Source of the DNA: Strigomonas culicis
Lineage: Eukaryota; Euglenozoa; Kinetoplastea; Trypanosomatida; Trypanosomatidae
Length of the DNA stretch: 26,707 nt
NCBI GenBank assembly: GCA_000482145.1
Contig: AUXH01000232.1
Coordinates: forward strand, 1-26,707
Reading direction: 5' to 3'
Every line of letters starts with the position of its first letter. Position 1 is the first letter of the stretch. A model generated the notes under the pieces. The model was given only the letters and a program-made list of their open reading frames with translations, made no database searches and was not told the origin of the DNA. The position numbers and the translations under genes are program-made. Positions 15,514 through 25,100 of this stretch are shown here, one piece after another.

Positions 15514-18500
15514 CTACGGCTTCTCGAACGCTTCTAGTTTTTTGGTCAGATGCTTCTGCAAGCGGGCTACCTCTTTCTGCAGCTGCTTCAGATCGTCACT
15601 GTCCTGGTGCGCGGCGCCGGCGTCCTCCGCCTTCTTCATGATGGACGTCAGGTGCAGCAGGGTGTACTCGAGCGAGTCTTTCAGCAGCACCACCTTCTCC
15701 TCACCGCAGCCTCCGTCGGCCGGCGCGGGGGGCGCCTTGCCGCCCTGCGTGGCGGAGGACTTGGCCGCCTTCCGCTGCGGACCCGGTTTCTGTGGGCTCC
15801 CACTCGGCGCGGCCGCCCCGGCCGTGCTATTGCGCTTGTTGGTGGCGGCGCTCGCGCGGTGAGCGCCCGCCTGGCCCCTCTTGCTGTTGCCCGGCTCGCT
15901 GCCGGTGCTCTCGCCCTTCAGCGACTGGTTGTTCGACTTGCTGTCGAACGGCCCCGCGCCGTCGGTCGACGCCCCGCTCGCGCCTCCCTGCGTCTGCCGC
16001 AGCGCCTCCAGCTCGCGGGCCTGCTCCGCGAGCTGCTCCTCCAGCCGGCGGTTCTCCTCCTCCTTGCGGTCGAGGTCCTCTTGAAGCTCCGCCGCGGTCG
16101 CGTCCTCGTCGGAGGTGTCGTCGTCGTCCAGCGTGTCCTCGACGCCGAGCGCGACGTCACCCTCCTCCAGCAGCCGCGGCGGCCGCAGCAGGTCGCCGGA
16201 GGTGGAGCGCGTCGGCACCGGCCACGCGCTCGGCGCCGCCTGGAAGTCCATCTGGCCCACGTTGCATGGCGCGTCGGTGAAGACGAAGAGATCGAACTTG
16301 GCGTCGTGCGCTGGCTCTTGGTGCTTGCCCTCGCGGCGCAGCATGCCCTCCACCTGCACCTTGACCGTGCCGTCCTTTCGCGCGCTCGCGTTGAACTCGA
16401 TCGTGGCCTCGGAGTTCCAGAAGGAGTCGATGCCACCAATCTTTTTGCCTTTGGTGTCGAGCAGCCGCACGCGCAGGAAGATGCCCGGGCTGTACGCGAC
16501 GATGACCAGCTTGCCCTTCACCTCCAGCTGGCACGAGATGGACTTGCCGGCCCACGTCCCGGACAGCGACGTGCACAGCCACTCGCTCTCCTGCGACGCG
16601 AGCGGCTCGATCTGCACATTGTCCGAGTCGCAGTACACGGAGACGCGGAAGGAGTCCTGGTAGGGGATCTCCGTGAAGGGGATGAAGACGTACGGCATGT
16701 CCCTCGTCAGCACGGCCGTCGTCGTGATGTAGGACTTGCTCGCAAAGGCGTTGCTGCCGGCGAAGGTGGAGCCCTGCGGCAGCGGCACGAGCGCCTTGAG
16801 GTACCGCTTGGCCGGCGCAAACTCGCTCGTGAAGAGCCGGCCGTGCAGCCGCGGCCGCTGGTTGAACTCCTCGTCGTCGTCGTCCTGGCTGAGGGCGGCG
16901 CGCTGGCGGTCGAGCGACAGGTAGGAGAGCACGAACACGACCCGGCAGTCGTCGCGGGGCGTGAGGCGCACCTGCGGGTTGCAGCGCCAGTCGAAGCTCT
17001 CGCCCGAGCGGCCGGTAAACTCCGTCCAGCAGCCGTCCAGCACGGAGCGCACCCACCCCAGCTGGTCCGGCACCGCCGTCAGCTCAATCGGCTTGTCCGA
17101 GAAGGCGCTGAGCGCGAACTCGGTCTGGCGGCCCTTCTGGCTGGTGAAGGGCACCACCATGTAGGGCGTGTCGCTCGGCGGAAGCCGGCAGTGCAGCACG
17201 TTCTCGCAGTTGGAGGTGTACTTGCCGATCTCGACAATCTTGCCGTGGAAGTCCAGCTGCTTCAGCCCCTCCTTGCTGAGGTCCGCATCGCCCTCGAAGA
17301 TGGCGAGGCCCATGTACACCGCGTTGTTCCGCCGCTTCTTGCGCATCCGCGTCTCGTAGAGCCTGTCCTGGATGATGAACGCGATGTCGGCTACTTCCGT
17401 CACGAGGAGGTTGAACTGCGGGTTGTCCATGAAGGTGGAGAAGATGGGCCGTCCGCCGCTCGTGGAGAGCGTCCACTTGTCCAGCACCGTCACGCCGTAG
17501 TAGGGGAAGGGCGACGCGCTCTCCTGCGCCGTCGCGCGACCGAAGCCCTCGCGCGCCGTGTTGCTGCCGAACGCCCGCGCGAGGCCCTCCAGCAGACGGA
17601 ACTTCACCTCCGCGTAGCGAGGATCCTCCTTGGCGGCCTCCAAGTTTTCGACGCTGCTGCAGCACAGGTTGACGAGCGCGTAGGAAGCGAGAATGGGGAT
17701 CTGGTGATCGCGGTCGCCAGCGGGGCTGAAGAGGACGTCGATGAGGAGGTCGATACCGCCGAGGGAGGCAATGAGCTGCTGCATCGGCACGTCGCCGTGG
17801 GCCAGGCGGCCAACACAGTTCGTGGCCGCCTTCGTCAAGTTGACTACCTCCTCGGGCGTAATGCGGATCGTCTCCAAGAGCTTCGGCACAACGTCGAGTT
17901 CGCCAAAGCGCCGCGTGGCATCGACGTAGCCGTCCACGATGGAGGCGATGGTGGTGCAGGCTGCCTCCTGCACCTGCTGGTTGGGGTAGCCGTAGATGAG
18001 ATCGACCAGCTCCTCGTAGACGGCCATGCCCAGCGCGTCCTTGTTCTTGCGGTGGCCGCGACACACCGCCTCCAGCGCCACGCAGGCAGCTTCCTTGCAG
18101 CGCTCCTCCTTCACCTGCAGCAGCCGCGTGAGGGCGTCCATGCCGCCCATCTCCACGAACAGATCGCGGCCCACGTCGTCGATGACGATGGCAATCGTCT
18201 GCGCCGCGTTGCTGCGGTAGTAGGACGAGACGGATTTGTCCACAAAGTGGACGAGCTTCTCGAGCCCGCCAATCTCACGGAAGGCCGTCTTCGACTCGGG
18301 GAAGAGCACACAGTGGGACGTCAGGTCATCAAAGGTCTCCGGCAGGTTCGCCATAATGCGCATCAACTCCGTTTCGCGCTTCAGATGTTTCTTCGACTTG
18401 CGGCGCTCGCCGCGCTGACGCTTGCGGTCGTCATCGTCCGTTTGCGGGATCTGCTGGATCTGCAGGAAGCCGGCCGCCTCGATCGACTTCTTGTTCTGCA

Positions 18501-19647
18501 GCTCCTCCTCGAGTGACTGGATGTGGGTGCGCATGTGCTCGATCATGGCCTCCATCTCGGCGAGGCGTGTGTAGTCAATCGCGTTACGCACGGGGCGCAG
18601 CACGAGCTGCAGGGCCCGCTTGCCGAACTCGATGGTGGAGTTGGTCTCGTTCCGCCACATGGCGCTCGCCGACACGGCCAGCATAAAGTGCATCAAGTTC
18701 GCGCCGCCCAGACTCGACTGGAGGAGGTAGGTGAGCTTACTGTCCTTGTACGGGATGTGAATGCGTCGCCCTTGGTGCTTCGCTTGCTCCACCAACTTGA
18801 TCACCACACTGCCGAGTGCGCTGAGGGACTTGTTGATGTGGATGGCCTCCATCATCGTCTCGCCCTTCGCGCCGGACTCGTTCAGACGCTCCGAGCCGGC
18901 CAGGTCGACCAGGTTCAGCTGCGCGTGGCTACCGGGCAGCGTCGGCTCGTCCCACTGCATCCGCATCATGAGGATCATGTGACTGCGGGAGCTGACCAAG
19001 TTCATCTCTGTCGACGATGTCGCGCGCATCTTGCTGGCCTCGGCATAGAGCCGCATCGAGTCCTGCGTATTTGTCACCTTCTTCCAGGTGGCGTCGCGCG
19101 CAACGTACTGCCCGGTGCGGTCCATGTGAATTTCTAGCTGCTTGCGTTGGTTGAGAAGGTCTTGGATCTTCTCCTGGTAGATCTGAACGAGCGACACCTC
19201 CACGACGGCGCCTGTGATGTCCTTGTTCTGAGAGATTTGGAGAAAGATGCCCTCAATCAGACGTGGGATGAGCCCGTAGTTCTCGGTATCCCCCGTCGTC
19301 ACGGCGCTGACGCCTTCAGCCGTTTTGGCGCCCTCCATCGTGTGCGTCTTGCCGCTACCGGTCTGGCCATAGGCAAAAATGGAGGCGTTATAGCCACTAA
19401 AGAGCGCCCGTTGCACCTCTGGCGAGACGAACGTGTACACATCGTGCTGCGAGACGCTTCGGTCAAAAATATGGTCAAACCGGACCTGCAGCTCGGGATT
19501 GCCTTCATCCTTCTTTACGTAGAGCACGTCCTGCTGCCGCGCGTCGCCGCGGCAGATGAGCTCCCCTTTGCCCTCACGCTCTTCGCGAGCGTTGAGGGGA
19601 CGGATGCGCACGTATACACGAGGGCGCGAGACGGCCGCTTTGCTCAT
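15514..19647 (-). CDS. KIN-E: KIN-E-like orphan kinesin with ARM repeats and tandem calpain-III-like domains
   Basis: This 1377-residue protein is a plus-end-type N-terminal kinesin. The motor domain covers about 8-352: P-loop GQTGSGKT at 94-101, switch I NLVSSRSH at 216-223, switch II LVDLAGSE at 246-253, and INKSLSALGSVVIKL. A short coiled coil (about 362-388) and a basic stretch follow, then helical repeats of armadillo type at about 435-690. Two beta-rich regions resembling calpain domain III follow (about 715-865 and 865-1130, with WTEFTGRSGESFDW and a second LSGTWAGKS start), and finally an acidic coiled coil and a Ser/Ala/Lys-rich tail with a terminal heptad segment. Calpain-III-like domains are the hallmark of trypanosome KIN-E, which localises to the flagellum tip and is needed for flagellum attachment zone assembly. 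All motor motifs look intact, so it should hydrolyse ATP. The ATG is 82 bases after a splice acceptor. Confidence 0.9.
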   Translation of the reverse strand: MSKAAVSRPRVYVRIRPLNAREEREGKGELICRGDARQQDVLYVKKDEGNPELQVRFDHIFDRSVSQHDVYTFVSPEVQRALFSGYNASIFAYGQTGSGKTHTMEGAKTAEGVSAVTTGDTENYGLIPRLIEGIFLQISQNKDITGAVVEVSLVQIYQEKIQDLLNQRKQLEIHMDRTGQYVARDATWKKVTNTQDSMRLYAEASKMRATSSTEMNLVSSRSHMILMMRMQWDEPTLPGSHAQLNLVDLAGSERLNESGAKGETMMEAIHINKSLSALGSVVIKLVEQAKHQGRRIHIPYKDSKLTYLLQSSLGGANLMHFMLAVSASAMWRNETNSTIEFGKRALQLVLRPVRNAIDYTRLAEMEAMIEHMRTHIQSLEEELQNKKSIEAAGFLQIQQIPQTDDDDRKRQRGERRKSKKHLKRETELMRIMANLPETFDDLTSHCVLFPESKTAFREIGGLEKLVHFVDKSVSSYYRSNAAQTIAIVIDDVGRDLFVEMGGMDALTRLLQVKEERCKEAACVALEAVCRGHRKNKDALGMAVYEELVDLIYGYPNQQVQEAACTTIASIVDGYVDATRRFGELDVVPKLLETIRITPEEVVNLTKAATNCVGRLAHGDVPMQQLIASLGGIDLLIDVLFSPAGDRDHQIPILASYALVNLCCSSVENLEAAKEDPRYAEVKFRLLEGLARAFGSNTAREGFGRATAQESASPFPYYGVTVLDKWTLSTSGGRPIFSTFMDNPQFNLLVTEVADIAFIIQDRLYETRMRKKRRNNAVYMGLAIFEGDADLSKEGLKQLDFHGKIVEIGKYTSNCENVLHCRLPPSDTPYMVVPFTSQKGRQTEFALSAFSDKPIELTAVPDQLGWVRSVLDGCWTEFTGRSGESFDWRCNPQVRLTPRDDCRVVFVLSYLSLDRQRAALSQDDDDEEFNQRPRLHGRLFTSEFAPAKRYLKALVPLPQGSTFAGSNAFASKSYITTTAVLTRDMPYVFIPFTEIPYQDSFRVSVYCDSDNVQIEPLASQESEWLCTSLSGTWAGKSISCQLEVKGKLVIVAYSPGIFLRVRLLDTKGKKIGGIDSFWNSEATIEFNASARKDGTVKVQVEGMLRREGKHQEPAHDAKFDLFVFTDAPCNVGQMDFQAAPSAWPVPTRSTSGDLLRPPRLLEEGDVALGVEDTLDDDDTSDEDATAAELQEDLDRKEEENRRLEEQLAEQARELEALRQTQGGASGASTDGAGPFDSKSNNQSLKGESTGSEPGNSKRGQAGAHRASAATNKRNSTAGAAAPSGSPQKPGPQRKAAKSSATQGGKAPPAPADGGCGEEKVVLLKDSLEYTLLHLTSIMKKAEDAGAAHQDSDDLKQLQKEVARLQKHLTKKLEAFEKP

Positions 19648-19729
19648 CTCTCGTTAAGATTGGCGGTGTCCTTGTGGCAGTATCGGCTCTATGTAACGTT
19701 TTGTCAATGCTGTAAATGACAGATAAAAA

Positions 19730-19770
19730 CTATGTAAATGGAAAAGAGGAGAAAAAAAAAACAATAAGAA
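19730..19770 (-). promoter_or_regulatory. Polypyrimidine tract and AG splice acceptor of the kinesin gene
   Basis: On the transcript strand a TTTTTTTTTTCTCCTCTTTTCC tract in this interval leads to ACATAG, with AG at 19730-19731. This is the clearest acceptor in the window and leaves a 5' UTR of 82 bases. Confidence 0.72.
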
Positions 19771-20183
19771 TACAGAAGTGCTTATGTACTTGTTTTTATA
19801 ACTAGTTCAGAAATGTTACGTGCGCACGTTGGAGCAAAAAATAAACGTGCGTCTATCTGCTGAGCCAAAGGGAAAAACGTTTGAAGTACAGTGACTAACA
19901 AAAAGGGTCTAACAAAGAAGAAAAAATAAAAATAAAAAATGCCCACAAGTATAGATACAGATGTACAGATAGGAGGCTGAAAGGAAGAGAAAAGGAGAAT
20001 GAAAGACGAGAGATGAAGGAAAGGGTAAGGAATAACTCCGTCCCATCGAAGGCAGTCCTTCACAAATGCAGTGTGAAGCATAGATACAATAGCGTTTTCT
20101 TCCTTTTCTTATCGTCGTGCTACTTCTTCGTTTTTTTTTTTTAATGCGGTATCTTTTTTTTTTCTTTAAGAATATACAATGTG

Positions 20184-20284
20184 AAGAGAGAGAGAGAAAG
20201 AAAACCTAATATGTATATATATATATATATATATAGGTGAGTGGGGAGGAGCGAGTGGGCTGTTAGTAAAACACACACACACAC
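20184..20284. repeat. Cluster of GA, TA and CA microsatellites
   Basis: Three dinucleotide repeats lie within 100 bases: GA at about 20185-20197, TA at 20214-20235 (11 units), and CA at 20270-20284. They fall just downstream of the reductase stop codon and are probably in its 3' UTR. Confidence 0.8.
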
Positions 20285-20307
20285 TCAAAGATGGGTGCAC
20301 GGATCAG

Positions 20308-21585
20308 CTACTCATGCCTGTCCTCTCTGTAGGCAGCGCGGTACCAGGGGAAGATGGCGCGACGATGCAGCGCACGATAGGCATCCCCGAAGGTGTGTAT
20401 GTACCACGCGTGATGACAGACAGCGCGCGGGACCAAGTTAGCGGCCGTATACACAAAAAAGCTAAAGGCCGCCGCTGCACGCCCAAACCCCAGCGCACCG
20501 AACGCAGCGCTGGGGTGGGGCCGCACGACACCCGTGGCCAGCACCGTCACCGCATAGCCCAACCACTCCACAAGCTCGCCGTAGAAGTTTGGACAGCTGA
20601 CGTGCTCGAAGTAGAACCCATACGGGATCGCGTAGTTCTGCTTCAGTGCGCGGACCTCCGCCGTCTGGTGGTCGCGGGCGAGCGGCCGCTGCCGCTGCCG
20701 TCGCAGGTCAATCAACATGTAGTCGCTCATCATGTTGATGTACATACCACGGAAAAAGCAGTAGGAGCCGCCGAGCGCCACCAGCGCGAGCAGCCACACG
20801 AGGCATAAGGAGGACTGCGCGCCACGGTTGAAGAAGAACTCGACGAGGCTGGCACCGCCACCGGCGTCGTGGGGCACTGGGTACAGGGTGATGCTCGCCA
20901 GCAGCTGCAGCCGGCCGTTAAACAGACAGTACGCCGTCGCGCTGAGGGTCACGTGCAGCGGCGTGTCGTTGCGCGAGCGGCCGAGGAACAGGGGAAAGAT
21001 GAAACTGCGGTGGATGTAGTGGAAGAGAAACAAAAGGAGCGGCAACCGCAGAAGCGCGAGGGCCTCCATGACCAGGTGAACATAAGGCTGCGCGTCGGTC
21101 CCACCGGCCGCCGACCGTGTGTGGTACTGCTGGTAAGCGGAAGGGTACTCGTACAAGACAAAGAAGAGAACGTTCCAAACGGTGGGTGCCTCCTGCAGCA
21201 TCCAGCTCAGCGTGTTGGGGATGGCGATGGGCACGCGCGTCTGCGCGGCGTAGCGGCCGAACGGTGCCACCGTCACGTACGTCACGGCCAGGTACGTGAC
21301 AGCGGCCGAGGCCAGATGCAGCAGGGACAGCGTGCACAGCTGCCCGTAGTTGAGGCGGTTCGCCGCCGCGGGTGTTGCCACAAGGCGCCAGGCGCGCAGC
21401 CATCTGCCGTCTTCATGGCCGACGGCACCCGCCTCCACGGAGGTACCAAAGAAGTAAGAAACGGGCATCAGGCTACGCGCGACCCACTGCAGCATGGCAA
21501 GGACCAGCAGCGAATGGAGGACAATAAAAAACAACAGTGAAGTAATTGACAGGCGCCGGTCGGAACCGGATGTGAAGACGCCCAT
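20308..21585 (-). CDS. Steroid 5-alpha-reductase family membrane enzyme
   Basis: This 425-residue polytopic protein should reduce the C4-C5 (or an equivalent) double bond of a steroid or lipid substrate with NADPH in the ER. Family marks are in the expected order: SWMLQEAPT with Glu132 (the QELPS element), FHYIHRSFIFPLF at 188-200, FNGRLQ at 222-227, YINMMSDYMLIDLRR at 282-296, IPYGFYFEHVSCPNFYGELVEWLGYA at 320-345, and the C-terminal HHAWYIHTFGDAY...IFPWYR. The HYxHR, NGxLQ and GELVEWLGYA elements fit the SRD5A1/2 branch better than the polyprenol reductase SRD5A3. About seven hydrophobic helices are visible, the first at about 13-33. It is longer than the usual 250-330 residues because of an N-terminal extension and internal loops (50-75, 155-168, 300-316). 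The start is the ATG at 21585; a GTG one codon upstream is not used. The physiological substrate is unknown. Confidence 0.88.
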   Translation of the reverse strand: MGVFTSGSDRRLSITSLLFFIVLHSLLVLAMLQWVARSLMPVSYFFGTSVEAGAVGHEDGRWLRAWRLVATPAAANRLNYGQLCTLSLLHLASAAVTYLAVTYVTVAPFGRYAAQTRVPIAIPNTLSWMLQEAPTVWNVLFFVLYEYPSAYQQYHTRSAAGGTDAQPYVHLVMEALALLRLPLLLFLFHYIHRSFIFPLFLGRSRNDTPLHVTLSATAYCLFNGRLQLLASITLYPVPHDAGGGASLVEFFFNRGAQSSLCLVWLLALVALGGSYCFFRGMYINMMSDYMLIDLRRQRQRPLARDHQTAEVRALKQNYAIPYGFYFEHVSCPNFYGELVEWLGYAVTVLATGVVRPHPSAAFGALGFGRAAAAFSFFVYTAANLVPRAVCHHAWYIHTFGDAYRALHRRAIFPWYRAAYREDRHE

Positions 21586-22123
21586 CACTCACAAGGTGGG
21601 ACAACGACAATTGATATGAAGAAATTACGCAGGATAAGAGAAAAATGAACCCTTTTGTTTTTATATGTAATAAGTAAATGATTGATGTATGGTTCCTTTG
21701 CTGTTCACCACCGTGACAAGCTGTAAGATAACCCCAAGCCGGTAGGCACACATACAAAAACAACAAAAAAAGAGCGATAGGGAGAGGACAGGGAAGGTAA
21801 CGATGGTGGAACTGGGAGACAGCACGTATGTGTTTGCACTAGCTACTTGTAGTATTAATAAGCGACAGCTTCAAACAAGAGAACGGGTCCTTTTCTTGAT
21901 TCTGTCTTTATTTGAGGGCAACACATAAAAAAATGAAGTGGGTAACGACATGCCCACACGACGGATGAAACAGCCGTTGTTTAGAAGACGAGGTATCCAA
22001 ACCAACACGTGTTTATAGCAGTAATGGTGTGTTTGGTTGCTGGCCTGTACTCTTTTTTTTGCAGACGCAAGAAGGCTTCACGACTCAGAAGGGGAAAGAA
22101 GCACCATTTGTTAAACACAAGTG
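21586..22123. other. Intergenic gap between PI3-kinase and reductase genes
   Basis: These 538 bases are AT-rich and hold the PI3-kinase 3' UTR and the reductase 5' UTR. A pyrimidine tract with acceptor lies at 21721-21797. I see no supported gene or repeat family in the remainder. Confidence 0.6.
21721..21797 (-). promoter_or_regulatory. Polypyrimidine tract and AG splice acceptor of the reductase gene
   Basis: The transcript strand is pyrimidine-rich at 21755-21797 (CT then T-rich), and the first AG after it is at 21721-21722 within TTACAG. The 5' UTR would be 135 bases without an upstream ATG. A second tract at about 21625-21650 is followed by AG only at 21588-21589, which would leave just two bases before the ATG and is less likely. 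Confidence 0.55.
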
Positions 22124-25100
22124 CTAAAAGAGTTGTTTTACGAACTTTGCTATATTATGTATCGTATCGAGCGTGGTGGACTGCCCCACCGACTGCTCCA
22201 GGTCTTCTGACAAGTGCTGCCGCACCGACTCGCGCGACGCGCTGCGGTCAAAGCGGTAGTTCATGAAGGCAGCCAGCTCCCTCTCGGACGCAAACTGATG
22301 AATCGCCTTGTGCCGCACGCCGTAGCTCCAGAGCAGGAAGAACATGTGCGAATGATGGCGAACGCTGATAAACCAGTCGGTCACGTCGCGGTAAAACTCC
22401 TCCTTCAGTGCGGCATCGTTACAAGAAGCGTCGCTGCGGCTGGCACACGCCGCTGGCCGAGTACTTGGGGGGAGTGGCGGCGCGCGTCCAGCTGGCCTGC
22501 TCCGACCAGACTGCAGCCGCGCGCACTCCACAACGGCACGTTCAAAGGCATCGTCAATTCGGATGTAGCTGCCGGTCATTCTTTCCGACGTCGTCATTTC
22601 AGAAAACACGCGGCCAAAGTCAATGTGAAAGTACAACCCCTCAGGGTTGAGCATCACATTGTCGGAGTGGCGGTCGCACACCATGAAGATGTAATTCACC
22701 AAGAGAAACAGACGCGCGGAAAGCAGAAAATGAGCGGCACTCTTCGCCCCACACAGATTCAGGTAACGCACAATGTCGAGGGGTGCCGTGGGTGCCGCGT
22801 GTGCTCTCGTGCGTGTGGGGGCCGCGTCCTTGCCGCTGATGGACAGCAGCCACCGCCGCACAGACATCGCGTTGAAGGGGTAAAAATAGTCATCCTCCCG
22901 CGCACTCGCCGCCGCGCAGCCAATGGGCACGTTTGGGTTCACGAAGGGGGACTCCGTTAGTGCCGTGGTCGGCTGCAACGGTTTCAGCGGTCGAAGATCA
23001 CTCAACACGAAGCCGTTTGCCACTTCGATCAGACCCGATGTGGACGATAACGGGAGAACCGTGTAGTCCGGCATGCGCGCCACATCGGCGGGCCGGAGCT
23101 GCTCGCGCGCGAGCACGCGCAACAAGAGCCGCACACTAACGCACAGCAGCTGATCCTTCTCCACGTTCTCCTTCTTGTACAGGATGCGATAGCACTTTGG
23201 GAGGACCCCGATGCCGCTCACAGCGCCTGGTACGGCGTGGCTTGCCGTTGACGGATCCGTGCCTGCGGCGGCTTGCTGCTGCGCGCGGTGGTACGCGCGG
23301 AGGTCGGCCGCGACATGCGTGCAAAAGGTAAACATGATGGGCCTCATCTCTGAATGGAGCACGTTGGTGCCCGTTATCTGGATGCTCCGCCACACCACAC
23401 CCGGCTGCATCGGATGAAGCAGTGGAACCGGAAAGTTCAGGTACCGATGCTCCTGACTGCCCTCCGCAGTCGGCGTCCGTGCATCCGTCGGTGCTGCGTC
23501 CAGGCCTGCGGCCTCACGCGCGCCGGGACCGCCCCGATCAGACTTGCTCTGCTGCTGGAGGTAGTTGTGGATGCACGAGGAGAGGGCGCTGGGACTCAGC
23601 TCCTTGGCTCTCCTCTCTTGACAGAAGCGGTCTATATGCTGGAAGAAGCCCAGCGTCGCATCAACGCCGCGCCGAGTGTCTTCCGGGAGATAGCTGCGCA
23701 CTTTATCGACCCACATCTCGTAATACTGCTCCTTCGGCCTGTCCCTCGCGTTCTGACGGTCTACGTGAAGCGCACACAACGTAGTAAAGACCAACGGTAC
23801 GTTTGCCTTCTCCGTCAGGAGAGCAGCCAACATCCGATCCACCTCGCTCCCATCAAATGGACAACGGTCGCTGACAGCGGACGACGGGGCGGCGTCAGCC
23901 ACGCGGCTGGCGCCGTCCGTGCAGTAGACACACGCTTTCCTGCGGATGAGGTCCAGCAGCGTGAACACGGCGAGCTCCTGTTCAGCGCGCTGACAAGGCG
24001 GATGCCGCTGTGCGAGTGGTGGTGCGGACGCTGTCGAGGACACGGAGCCTTCGGATGATGGTAGGCGGTACCGCGCGTTCGGTGCTCCAAGGGACGCCGC
24101 AGTGGGGACGGTGGAAGGCGTGCACCCGCAAGCACGCTGCACCTGCTGCGAGAGCAGCTCCAGCGCAACGGCATAGAAGCCCCTGCAGCCGACCAAGGAC
24201 GGCAATGAGCTACAAGGGTCGGTATTCGACAGAGAGCTAGCGGGGACCTGCTGCATCAGCGCGAAGGGCACCTGTGCCAGGTGCTGCAGGATCGCGAGGT
24301 GAAAGAAGGAGGGCAACATTTTGAAGCAGCTGCCAGTGCAGAGAAAATGGTAGTGCGACAGCTCAGTTTTTCCTTCTATTTTGCTCGTAATCATACACGC
24401 TAGAAAGAACTGAACGCGCGCCTCCCACCACAAGACAGGTTCCTCTTGGATGTAGCGGAGAAGCAGGAGCGCTACTTCAGGGTGCACGGCGAGCTTGGCA
24501 GCCGAGGGGCGGACCGCCACTCTCCTACTCGCGTCCGCTTGCTGTCCGCTCCCAGACAGGTCGGTAGGAGCGGTGCCGCTCGCGGTCGGTGGGGGCCACG
24601 GCGCCTCCCCCACAGGCACATCCCGGCGAGACACAACGTGCGGAATACTGTTGAATAGCAAAAGCCCGAGCGGCACGGAGGCGCTGCGAAAGTCGGGCCT
24701 GCTGGTGTGCAGCAAGGTCCGGTACTCACTCAGCAGCAGCTCGGCTGCCAGCCGCCACCGACTGCACGCGGTGCGGCACAGCAGTACGTGGACAAAATCC
24801 AAGTCGGCGAGTATGAAGAGAGCGCCGAGAAAGCGCACCGCGGCCCACATGTGAAAGAGGTCGTAGCAGTCATCGCAGACCCACTGGTCACCCGCCTCCC
24901 TCTTCGGCGTCAGGGTGGGCTTGGTCAGCCTCGCAAAAGGCATGGGCGCCTTTTTGGTCATGCAGCTGAGACACTGGCGCACGCCGCAACGACGGCAGTG
25001 ATGGGATTGTGTAGAATAAAAGAGAGACGAGGTGAAGGGGCTCCCGCAACGGCAGACCTTGTGCCCCTTATTGGGTGCCCACGTAGGGTTGTGCAGCCCG

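Larger units (their letters stand above)
19648..20307. other. Intergenic gap between reductase and kinesin genes, with several microsatellites
   Basis: These 660 bases contain, from right to left, a CA repeat, a TA repeat, a GA repeat, two plus-strand T runs (around 20130-20142 and 20154-20163), and A-rich DNA ending in the kinesin splice signals. Most of it should be the 3' UTR of the reductase gene. I see no supported gene. Confidence 0.65.

Noticed and set aside
15550..18516. Open frame of 988 codons on the plus strand, opposite the kinesin gene
   Set aside because: It mirrors a real gene, is rich in Arg/His/Leu/Val as expected for the complement of GC-rich codons, shows no domain, and lies against the transcription direction of the whole window.
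20214..20235. TA repeat as a possible TATA-type promoter or origin element
   Set aside because: Trypanosomatid protein genes lack individual TATA promoters, and the repeat sits with GA and CA microsatellites in a probable 3' UTR.
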